Assembly: GCF_000526995.1 (NCBI RefSeq)
Contig: NZ_AZUI01000001.1
Location: 992,001 to 1,056,000 of the forward strand
Reading direction: 5' to 3'
Source: Lacrimispora indolis DSM 755
GTDB taxonomy: Bacteria; Bacillota; Clostridia; Lachnospirales; Lachnospiraceae
Length of the DNA stretch: 64,000 nucleotides
Positions 54,520 through 62,422 of the stretch are shown in pieces (the first letter of the stretch is position 1; each line of letters opens with the position of its first letter). The notes under the pieces were generated by a model. The model was not told where the DNA came from. It ran no database searches and saw only the letters and a program-made list of their open reading frames with translations. The position numbers were made by a program, and so were the translations under genes.

Positions 54520-55782
54520 TTAATCATTCAGTTCCTTCAGCGTTTCGGTGATCAGTCCATCCATATCCTCTGCATACTGGTCAGCAGTCAGTTTTCCTGC
54601 CAGCACCTCAATCAGCTTATCTCTTAAATCATTTTGGACAGCTCCGGTAAATGCCTGATACCCCCATTCTGCTCCAGGCTGGGAATCCGTAGCAGCCAGT
54701 TCTTTTGAAAAAATATCAAAAAATTCTTTTCCGTATTCATAATCCAGGCTTTCATTTCCCTTTACCTGGGATAAGTAGCTGTTTTCCTTACAATATTTAG
54801 CGTTATTTTCTGCTTTTGAAATCCACTCAATGAATTGGGCAGCCTCTTTTTCCACTCCAGTATTCTGGAATGCTGCCAGATATTTTCCTCCCGGCACAGA
54901 GGAACGTCTCACTTCCTTTGGAAGATAAGTCACCCCCCATTCAAAATCAGTGATCTGGTCTTTGTAATTTGAAATCATCCAGCTTCCGCAAAAATGCATG
55001 GCAACCTGACCGGTCCGGAATAAATTGTTGGGATTCTCAGAACCAAGCCACACTGATGACGGAATGATCTCTTCGTCGTGAAGTTCTTTAAAAAAGCTTA
55101 CAGCCCTTCTGGTCTCCGGCGTATTAAAATTGGAGGCATTTAAGTCCGTATTTAACAGGCTTCCCCCTGCCTCGTAAAGCAGTGTGGTAAAACGCTGAGG
55201 CGACTTGTCATATACAAGACCGTATTTGCAGTCACTTTTTTCCATAACTGTTTTCATGGCAGTCTTCCATTCATCCCATGTCCAGATCTCATCCTCTGAC
55301 TGAGGAACCTTTACGCCGGCCTTCTCAAAAGCCGTCTTGTTATAAATCAGTCCATTGGCCGTCACATCCATGGGAGCTGCCAGAACCTTATCATCAAAAA
55401 CAAATTTCAGTCCTTCGCCAAAGCTGTTTACAAATGTGTTCTTATCGGACACATACTGTCCTAAGTCCACCAGCTGGTTCTGGAACGGTCCTAAATTGGT
55501 AAGCCTGGCCAGTGCAGGAGCTTCTTTGCCATTTAGCATATTTTTTATTTTGCTCTCCAGATCAGCATAGGGAACCTCAATCAGTTCAATTTTAATGTTG
55601 GGATGCTCTGACATGTACTGATCTGCCAGCCCCAGGAAGGATTCTCCCTCCTTTCCGTCGCTGAACCATACCACATCCAGTGTTTTCACTTCATTGTCCG
55701 CCTTTTTCCCCCCTGCAGAGCAGCCTGTCAGCGCCCCCAGTGCCAGTGCCCCTGCCAACACCAATGATACCGCTTTTTTCAT
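54520..55782 (-). CDS. sugar ABC transporter substrate-binding lipoprotein (SBP_bac_1)
   Basis: 420 residues from the ATG at 55782 (AAGGAGAGG upstream). Lipobox LTGC, then an ABC sugar receptor fold with LDVVWFSDGKEGESFLGLAD and WTWDEWKTAMKTVMEK, FHFCGSW-like AMHFCGSWMISNYK. Captures the oligosaccharide imported by the permeases at 60455-62153. It is the last gene of the operon, an unusual place for a binding protein, which is normally first. Confidence 0.9.
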   Translation of the reverse strand: MKKAVSLVLAGALALGALTGCSAGGKKADNEVKTLDVVWFSDGKEGESFLGLADQYMSEHPNIKIELIEVPYADLESKIKNMLNGKEAPALARLTNLGPFQNQLVDLGQYVSDKNTFVNSFGEGLKFVFDDKVLAAPMDVTANGLIYNKTAFEKAGVKVPQSEDEIWTWDEWKTAMKTVMEKSDCKYGLVYDKSPQRFTTLLYEAGGSLLNTDLNASNFNTPETRRAVSFFKELHDEEIIPSSVWLGSENPNNLFRTGQVAMHFCGSWMISNYKDQITDFEWGVTYLPKEVRRSSVPGGKYLAAFQNTGVEKEAAQFIEWISKAENNAKYCKENSYLSQVKGNESLDYEYGKEFFDIFSKELAATDSQPGAEWGYQAFTGAVQNDLRDKLIEVLAGKLTADQYAEDMDGLITETLKELND

Positions 55783-55886
55783 AAATAACCTCTCCTTTTT
55801 CATTTTTCGCCCGCCTTACGGGCATATTTAACATTCCCATTCCATCAGCCTGCCTGTATAAAAGGCCGTATATCCGGTACAGGAAA

Positions 55887-56795
55887 TCATGCATGGTTTC
55901 TCTTACCGGACTGCGCGTATTTTTTCGGCGTAATTCCGGTCAGCTTTTTAAAAACTGCAATAAAATGGCTGTCACTGTTATAGGAAAGCTTTAAGGCCAC
56001 ATCCGTCACCGAGTTTCCTTCCTTTAACAGGGCTTTTGCCGCTATAATTTTCTGATTTGCCACATACTGCATGAGAGTAAAGCCTGTTTCCTTTTTAAAA
56101 TAATGACTCAGATAATAGCGGTTCATATAAAACTTCCGGGAAATTTCATCCAGATCCAGCCTCTCCTCCACATGGGCCGCTATATACTTTTTCAGCTGCT
56201 CGATCCTTTCCCTGTATAAAATGGGATCCTGAAATTCCTGCTTCCTCTTTTCATCCAGGCCCTTATTGTTCTTCTCCTCTTCTATAAAAAACCGGTACAT
56301 TTCATTAATGGCAGTGATTGCTTCCAGAATAGAGAGCTTAAGCTTAACCGAGGATTCTGCGCTGTTTTTATGGTCGGAATTAATATTCCCTTCTATCTTT
56401 CCAAACAGCTTTTCCACCTTTTCAAGCTTTTCCCCTGAAAGGTGCAGTCTGTGAATAAACTGCTCCGGCCGGTTTTCAAAAAACACGGAGAAATCGTAGT
56501 GAAAAGCCGCTGCCATGTTCACAAGAAGCTCAGGCTCAAACATGAGGACATAGCGGTTGTGGGCCTTTCCTTCCGCACCGCTGGTCCTGTGATACTCCTT
56601 GTTGTTAATAAAAAACAAGTCCCCTGCATTTACGTGATAAGTACGGTTTCCGATTTCCATCAATGCCCCGTCCGTAAGGAAGAGGATGATTTCATACTGG
56701 TTGTGAAAATGGAAGCCCTGCATGGCCCAGTTTTCGGAACTTCCATGAAAATAGTACAATGATTCAAATTCTTCAAAGAATACCCGTTCTTTCAT
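55887..56795 (-). CDS. AraC-family transcriptional regulator
   Basis: 302 residues from the ATG at 56795. N-terminal cupin-like sensor (FHFHNQYEIILFLTDGALME) and C-terminal double helix-turn-helix (LDEISRKFYMNRYYLSHYFK, then GNSVTDVALKLSYNSDSHFI, TPKKYAQ). Likely activates this sugar operon in response to a mono- or disaccharide inducer. Confidence 0.92.
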   Translation of the reverse strand: MKERVFFEEFESLYYFHGSSENWAMQGFHFHNQYEIILFLTDGALMEIGNRTYHVNAGDLFFINNKEYHRTSGAEGKAHNRYVLMFEPELLVNMAAAFHYDFSVFFENRPEQFIHRLHLSGEKLEKVEKLFGKIEGNINSDHKNSAESSVKLKLSILEAITAINEMYRFFIEEEKNNKGLDEKRKQEFQDPILYRERIEQLKKYIAAHVEERLDLDEISRKFYMNRYYLSHYFKKETGFTLMQYVANQKIIAAKALLKEGNSVTDVALKLSYNSDSHFIAVFKKLTGITPKKYAQSGKRNHA

Positions 56796-56831
56796 TTCCG
56801 CAACCAATCCTTTCTAAGGCATATGAAGCTT

Positions 56832-57911
56832 CTATTTCCAATACGGCTGAAGCGCCTCCTGAAGTGCCAGTATCATTAGAGCCTGCCCATAGGTCATGGG
56901 GCAGCATGGAATCGTTTTATAAAAATCTTCATCCATTCCAATGGGAGTGCCATAGGATACATTTGATACGGTCCCATCCGCTTCTATATAATCCATAAGG
57001 CTTTCCATTGCTTTCTCAATCAGTGCTCCAAACTCCTCCCCGTTTAAAATCCCCAGCCGGACACCCTTCATGATGCCATAAAGAAAGGCAGCGCTTGCAG
57101 ATAATTCAATGTAAGAGGACGGACTGTTAATGACAGTATGCCACAGCCCCTTATCCGGATCCGCGTACTGCTTCAGCGCCATGACCTGGTTTTCATAGAC
57201 ATTGAGGAAATAACGCTTCAGCCCTCCGTCAAGCTCCATCTCATCCATAAGCTCCATGATAACAATGGTATACCAGCAGTTTCCTCTTCCCCATAAAATG
57301 CCTCCGTAATTATCTCTTCTCTTAAAATTAAAGCCATGGTAAAAAAGTCCTTCTTTCTTATTGAGAAGATATTTTATGTGGTTTAAGATCTGATAACCGG
57401 CCTCTTCCATATAGTCCCGGCGGTTTAAAAGCTTACCGGCCCGGGCTAAAAACAGTACCGCCATAAACAGGGTATCAATGAGTATCTCATCATCATTGGG
57501 ATCACCTGTGATCATGTGCTGAAAGCAGCCGTCACCTGTCCGGATCAGCTTTTTATCCTTCATGATCCAGTCCGCCCAGTCCTGAATGAAAGCCAGGTAC
57601 TTGTCTTTCCCCGTTCTCTCATAAAGATAAGTAAGGGTCACCATGGGGGAGGTGGTATTCACATTCCGTTCCAGAATCCCCTCTTCCAGCCTCTTGTCAT
57701 ACCATTTGACCAGAAAATCCAGTATCTCCTCCTTTCCGGTGACTTCATAATATTTATAAAGCCCAAAAAGTCCCACTCCCTGAGGCCACTCCCAGCAATT
57801 GATATCAATGAGGCTGATGGGATATTTCTCCTTCATCCCATTATTCTTAAGTACCATCATCTTTTGGGATACAAGATTTAACTTTTCATCAATCACCCTT
57901 TTGTCAACCAC
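56832..57911 (-). CDS. unsaturated glycuronyl / rhamnogalacturonyl hydrolase (GH88/GH105)
   Basis: 359 residues, (alpha/alpha)6 barrel, no signal peptide, so cytoplasmic. WGRGNCWYTIVIMELMDE matches the WGRGNGW motif of YteR/YesR, and the Asp in ILIDTLFMAV fits the catalytic acid. It removes the 4,5-unsaturated uronate from the end of oligosaccharides made by polysaccharide lyases. The GTG start at 57911 overlaps the previous stop by 8 bases, so it is coupled to the 843-residue protein. Confidence 0.9.
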   Translation of the reverse strand: MVDKRVIDEKLNLVSQKMMVLKNNGMKEKYPISLIDINCWEWPQGVGLFGLYKYYEVTGKEEILDFLVKWYDKRLEEGILERNVNTTSPMVTLTYLYERTGKDKYLAFIQDWADWIMKDKKLIRTGDGCFQHMITGDPNDDEILIDTLFMAVLFLARAGKLLNRRDYMEEAGYQILNHIKYLLNKKEGLFYHGFNFKRRDNYGGILWGRGNCWYTIVIMELMDEMELDGGLKRYFLNVYENQVMALKQYADPDKGLWHTVINSPSSYIELSASAAFLYGIMKGVRLGILNGEEFGALIEKAMESLMDYIEADGTVSNVSYGTPIGMDEDFYKTIPCCPMTYGQALMILALQEALQPYWK

Positions 57912-60435
57912 GTCTTATTTTCTCCCTTAATGTTATTTTTCCTTCCACTGCCAGGGGATAGTCATATACCGTTTTTCCATTTACCCTTAAGAGGAATTCT
58001 TCATCAACCAGATAGATATCTCCTCTGTCATCGGATACCGTGGTCTTCTCGTCTTCCAAAGTGATCTCAATCTTCTGGAAGGCGTGAAAGACGTTATCCA
58101 GGTTTCCGTATTCCTCCAGGCTGCCAACTCTCACTACCCATACATTATCCCTGCCCATGCTGATGAACTCGCGGAACCGGTTGGGGCCTTCTTCCTGCAT
58201 GATCAGTCCCCCCAGAGCTTTCACCGCCAGATAAGCCCCGTCCTTTTCCAGCACAAGCACGCCTCCTTCTCCCTTATAGCGGGAAAATGCACTGATGGGG
58301 ATATAAGCATGGGTGTAATCAATTCTTTCCTCCTCCCCAATATGGTATCTTAATATTCCCGTGTCCCCATACTGGACTCCTAAAGGAAGCACCCCGTTGC
58401 CTGCCCAGAAATTAGGCCTTCCGCTTCCGTAAGAAAAGGATTCTCCCGGATGATTGATGAAAGCCTGGGCTACCCCGTCGATCGTTGCCTGCATGATATG
58501 TTCCTGATACCCCTTTTTGAAAGGCTTAAACCCCACAGCCGTGGACAAAAGCCCGCAGCTGTCCTTATACAGATAAAGATTTACATGGCCTTCAAATCCC
58601 TGGGTATTTTCAAATATCATCTCCCGGCCTTTTTCTATCACCCCATAGTGCCTGTACTCTTTTGGAGCTTCATAATCCCCCAGAACCAATGATATGTAAC
58701 CAATACAGGCTCTGTTTAAATATCCCGCATTGTATGCAATATACAAAAGAGAGGTGGTTCCTGCATTATAATTCCCTTTCATTTCTTTCTCATAGGTTCG
58801 CCCAAAGCTGGTCATGACGGCTCCCTTATGGGCATTTATGGCAAGAGAGAAGAAGATCATATCAAGAGCTTTTTTCGCCTTTTTATGAAGAGAGCTTTCC
58901 TTATCCGTCAGATTATAAAGGGTACCGATTCCCAGTACATCAACGGGAATGTAGGCATTGGAGTTCCATTCTGTTATGAACTCCCGGAAGAATTCATCAA
59001 ACCACTGATGAAGCAGTTCCTCCCCCCGTTCTTTTGCTTGGGCCCCGGTCCGGCCGCTGTTGGTAAAGATGCGGTCCGGTAAGTAGGAACCGGCCAGATA
59101 CTGGCAGCAGTGAAACAGGAGGGCGTGATTTTCACTGAAAAACCACATCACATCATCCCCCGGCTCATCGATCCAGTACCTGTAATGGACCATGGCGTCT
59201 TCCAGGGCTGTTTTTAAGGTGTCCGATATCCGGTCACGGAAAACACCGTAGATGTAAAGCATGATGATAAAATGGAAATCAGAACAGTCTTTCCTGCTTC
59301 TGACTCCTTCCAGTTCCTCAAGCAGGATGTCTTCCGCCCTTTGATATTCTCTTTCAGCCTGGAACAATGCAGCCGCCTTATAGGTATTTTCGGGAGCAAA
59401 CCGGATTATGGTTTCCAGGGCAAGACGTTTTCTGGCCTTTCCATCGGAGCCGTGATATGCCAGAAACTCCTTTCTCACCAGCTGGTTTCCAATCTTCCGC
59501 TTCACAGAGATCCCCATATAGGTAAGGGATACCGTAAAATAATAATATCCCGGCGGCAGCTCATCCGTCTCCAATAAATAAAGGCCCTTCTGACCCGGCT
59601 CCATGGAGTAATGCTTTGTTGTTATCATCTTCCAGGCTTCCTGCATCTTCTCAATAAATTCGCCTGGAGTTATGATCACATCAAGCTCCAGAGGAGAATC
59701 AAAGGGGTTGGTCAGGTTCATTTTCAGGGACTCGCTGATATAGGCTTCCTTGTCAAAGCTCATGGCCTCCAACATCCGCTCCAACCCGGCGAGCACCCTT
59801 TCCTCGATCTCATCGCTGACAGGAAGCATAATCTTTAAGTCCCCATCTCCCAGCCGCTTCATGCGGAAGTAATAATCCGTATCCCTTTCAGCCAGATCAT
59901 CCAGGCAGACGACCACCTTATTTTGCCCCTGCAAAAGCGGTACGGACACTACAGTCTTCTTTACCAGATTTCGTGTAAATGGGGTAAAATCCGTAACCAG
60001 CCGGTCATTGACCCACAAAGTCAGGCCTCCGCACGTCTCCAGTTCAAAGACCACAGATTCCTCTTTTTCTGCCCAAAGCTCTGTATAACCATACATCCGC
60101 AGATAAGTAGGCTGATAATAAAACCCGGAAGCATCCACTCCGGTATTGCCAAATGGAAAATACAGCTTCATGGGACTTGTCTGATCAAATACGGTGACAG
60201 CATCCCCATGGTTGATTCCGCTAAAGTCCGGACATGGCGGCAGCTCTTCCTTTCTCTTTGCCACAAATTCTTTTCTGCATGGATTTTCGTGAATGGCAAA
60301 CCCCTTCTTTAACCATTCGTTTACCCGGCCGCTTAAGGTGGTTTTCGTAAACTGCCGGACCTGGGTGTATACACCGGTAATTAAAAAACGGTTTACAAAC
60401 CCTTCCGCAAACAGTGGATATTCCAGATATTTCAT
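57904..60435 (-). CDS. large cytoplasmic protein of unknown family, possible polysaccharide lyase
   Basis: 843 residues, no signal peptide. Layout by eye: about 60-210 a jelly-roll-like sugar-binding module (FPFGNTGVDASGFYYQPTYL, GGLTLWVNDRLVTDF), about 330-600 an all-helical toroid (WFFSENHALLFHCCQYLAGS, EWNSNAYIPVDVLG, TSFGRTYEKEMKGNYN), and 610-843 beta-sandwich. The toroid plus C-terminal sandwich and the Asn-His, Tyr and Arg clusters recall alpha/alpha-toroid lyases (PL8/PL12/PL15/PL21-like). Placed between sugar permeases and GH105, it would produce the unsaturated ends that GH105 needs. I do not recognise a named family; the function is inference. Confidence 0.8.
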   Translation of the reverse strand: MKYLEYPLFAEGFVNRFLITGVYTQVRQFTKTTLSGRVNEWLKKGFAIHENPCRKEFVAKRKEELPPCPDFSGINHGDAVTVFDQTSPMKLYFPFGNTGVDASGFYYQPTYLRMYGYTELWAEKEESVVFELETCGGLTLWVNDRLVTDFTPFTRNLVKKTVVSVPLLQGQNKVVVCLDDLAERDTDYYFRMKRLGDGDLKIMLPVSDEIEERVLAGLERMLEAMSFDKEAYISESLKMNLTNPFDSPLELDVIITPGEFIEKMQEAWKMITTKHYSMEPGQKGLYLLETDELPPGYYYFTVSLTYMGISVKRKIGNQLVRKEFLAYHGSDGKARKRLALETIIRFAPENTYKAAALFQAEREYQRAEDILLEELEGVRSRKDCSDFHFIIMLYIYGVFRDRISDTLKTALEDAMVHYRYWIDEPGDDVMWFFSENHALLFHCCQYLAGSYLPDRIFTNSGRTGAQAKERGEELLHQWFDEFFREFITEWNSNAYIPVDVLGIGTLYNLTDKESSLHKKAKKALDMIFFSLAINAHKGAVMTSFGRTYEKEMKGNYNAGTTSLLYIAYNAGYLNRACIGYISLVLGDYEAPKEYRHYGVIEKGREMIFENTQGFEGHVNLYLYKDSCGLLSTAVGFKPFKKGYQEHIMQATIDGVAQAFINHPGESFSYGSGRPNFWAGNGVLPLGVQYGDTGILRYHIGEEERIDYTHAYIPISAFSRYKGEGGVLVLEKDGAYLAVKALGGLIMQEEGPNRFREFISMGRDNVWVVRVGSLEEYGNLDNVFHAFQKIEITLEDEKTTVSDDRGDIYLVDEEFLLRVNGKTVYDYPLAVEGKITLREKIRRG

Positions 60436-60454
60436 GTCTTTACTTCCTCTCCAT

Positions 60455-61288
60455 TTATTCTTTTACTCCGCCGGCCGTCATACCGCCGATGATATATTTC
60501 TGCAACGTAATAAATACAATAATGACCGGAATCATGGATACCACTGACATGGCAAGCAGACTGTTCCAATCCACGGAATATTCCCCTGAATAATTTGCCA
60601 GAGCCAGCTGAATGGTGTAACGTTCCTTGCTGTTGATCACCAGTTTGGGCCAGAGATAATCATTCCATCTCCACATAAAGGAGAAAATACATAGCACGGA
60701 AATGACCGGCTTTGCAAGAGGCAGCATGACCCTCATTAAAATATTCAGCTCAGAAGCACCGTCGATCCTGGCAGCTTCCATATAGGCATCAGGGATCCCC
60801 ACATAATACTGCCTTACAAGAAACACTGCCGTGGGCGACGCCACTGCAGGAATGATCAGCCCCCATAAGCTGTTATAAAGGTTCACAGCCACGATCACCT
60901 TAAAAATCGGGATCATGATGACTTCTAAGGGCACCATCAAGGTTGCCAGCACAATGCCGAAAAGCAGTTTTTCTCCCTTAAAATGATACTTGGCAAAGGC
61001 ATAGCCGGACATCACATTGACCACAATGGTCAGGCATGTGGCAACCAGACTGGTAAACACTGTATTTAAAAAATAAACCCCGAAACGGCCTTCCTCCAAA
61101 GCTCTCCGGTAATTATTAAGGGAAGGGCTCCTGCCAAATAAGCTGGGCGGCCAGGAAAACAATTCTCCTGTACTTTTAAAGGAAGAGCAGATGACCCAGA
61201 CAACGGGCATGAGAAACAGGAAGGTGAGAACCAGTAAAAGCACCCATGTGATCCCTTCTGAAAGTCTTTTCTTCATATCAGTCCGCAT
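60455..61288 (-). CDS. sugar ABC transporter permease (MalG-like)
   Basis: 277 residues, six membrane segments; the EAA loop EAARIDGASELNILMRVMLP is intact. Its ATG overlaps the stop of the MalF-like gene by 11 bases. No ATPase gene is present in the operon, so it probably relies on a shared MsmX-type ATPase encoded elsewhere. Confidence 0.93.
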   Translation of the reverse strand: MRTDMKKRLSEGITWVLLLVLTFLFLMPVVWVICSSFKSTGELFSWPPSLFGRSPSLNNYRRALEEGRFGVYFLNTVFTSLVATCLTIVVNVMSGYAFAKYHFKGEKLLFGIVLATLMVPLEVIMIPIFKVIVAVNLYNSLWGLIIPAVASPTAVFLVRQYYVGIPDAYMEAARIDGASELNILMRVMLPLAKPVISVLCIFSFMWRWNDYLWPKLVINSKERYTIQLALANYSGEYSVDWNSLLAMSVVSMIPVIIVFITLQKYIIGGMTAGGVKE

Positions 61289-62153
61289 CCTGTTCTCCCC
61301 CCTTATTGACCTTAAATTGTAAGACAGTAAACATGGCTAACAGGAGAAACAGGATCATGGTCATTGCGCTGGCATAACCCATCTGGTTCTTCTCAAAGCC
61401 TGTCTCCTGAATGGTCTGAACCATGAATTTTGTGGCCCCTGCCGGGCCGCCCTGTGTCAGGGCATATACCAGAGGATAGGTCTTAATGATGGTGACCGTG
61501 GAGAGAACAATGACCAGCAGACTGGTAGGCTTTAGAAGAGGAAGCGTAATATAGCGGAACTGATGCCACAGCCCCGCCCCATCGATTCTGGAGGCTTCAT
61601 AATAAGTCTCAGAGATGGATTTAATCCCGGAAACAAACATGACCATGTAATAGCCGGACATGCTCCAGGCCGTGACAAAGATCACCACCCCCATGGCGTT
61701 GTTCTGATCCGTCAGCCACTTTACCGGAGCCCTTCCACCATAAGTCAGCAGATAATTGATGACCCCAAAATCCTCTCCCAGAAGAAATCGCCAGGTTAAT
61801 CCTACGATAATACTGGAAATCATGGTAGGCCAGTAAAACACTGCCCGAAAAAAATCACTTCCCTTTATATTTCCAGTCAAAAGCACAGCCAGCCCCAGGG
61901 ATGACACATAGACAAGGGGAACGGAAACTGCGGTAAAAAATATGGTCCGGAAAAAAGATCCCCAGAAACTACTATCTGATAAAAGTTTAACATAGTTTTG
62001 AATCCCTACAAATTTCTGAGGATTTACCCCATCCCATTTGGTCAGGGAAATCCACAATCCATTGAGAGCGGGAAAAAACAGAAACAGCCCGAAAATCACC
62101 AGAGTCGGCGCCAGCAAAAGGTATGGAAACACTTTCTGTTCAAAACTTCTCAT
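61278..62153 (-). CDS. sugar ABC transporter permease (MalF-like)
   Basis: 291 residues from the ATG at 62153 (GAGGAGGT upstream). PYLLLAPTLVIFGLFLFFPA start and the EAA loop EASRIDGAGLWHQFRYITLP. First gene of the operon. Confidence 0.93.
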   Translation of the reverse strand: MRSFEQKVFPYLLLAPTLVIFGLFLFFPALNGLWISLTKWDGVNPQKFVGIQNYVKLLSDSSFWGSFFRTIFFTAVSVPLVYVSSLGLAVLLTGNIKGSDFFRAVFYWPTMISSIIVGLTWRFLLGEDFGVINYLLTYGGRAPVKWLTDQNNAMGVVIFVTAWSMSGYYMVMFVSGIKSISETYYEASRIDGAGLWHQFRYITLPLLKPTSLLVIVLSTVTIIKTYPLVYALTQGGPAGATKFMVQTIQETGFEKNQMGYASAMTMILFLLLAMFTVLQFKVNKGGEQDAD

Positions 62154-62177
62154 TCTCTTTACCTCCTCTTTTTCACA

Positions 62178-62186
62178 ATTATACCA
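62178..62186 (-). promoter_or_regulatory. promoter of the sugar ABC/GH105 operon
   Basis: Extended -10 box TGG-TATAAT on the minus strand (TATAAT at 62178-62183), 25 bases before the start codon; the -35 region is poor, consistent with AraC-dependent activation. Confidence 0.5.
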
Positions 62187-62269
62187 TGAGGTTCCAAAGA
62201 AAAACTTTGTTTTCTTGTGCAAATACCACAAAATATTGCCAAAATAAAGAGCCTGCTTTGCAAACTCCT

Positions 62270-62382
62270 GCGCCTGCGGCGGTCCCACTGGGATATCTTC
62301 CGCTTACGCCGCAGTGCGCATCCACAGAGGAGTGTTTTTATTTTACAAGGGTGTTCAGAGAACTTTCCTGTAAAATAAAAAC
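62270..62382. repeat. inverted-repeat element between rpoC and the sugar operon
   Basis: Two nested structures: GCGC-c-TGCGGCG with CGCCGCA-gt-GCGC (62270-62281, 62307-62319), and a 14-base perfect pair GTTTTTATTTTACA (62334-62347) with its complement (62369-62382). The second overlaps the U-tract of the rpoC terminator. It may be a small dispersed repeat or an anti-terminator arrangement. Confidence 0.4.
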
Positions 62383-62411
62383 GCCCCTGGCAGTCTGATC
62401 CTGCCAAGGGC
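62371..62411 (-). terminator. terminator of rpoC
   Basis: On the minus strand GCCCTTGGCAG pairs with CTGCCAGGGGC across a 7-base loop and is followed by GTTTTTATTTT, 12 bases after the rpoC stop. It ends the rpoBC operon before the inserted sugar genes. Confidence 0.85.
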
Positions 62412-62422
62412 TATCTTACATC

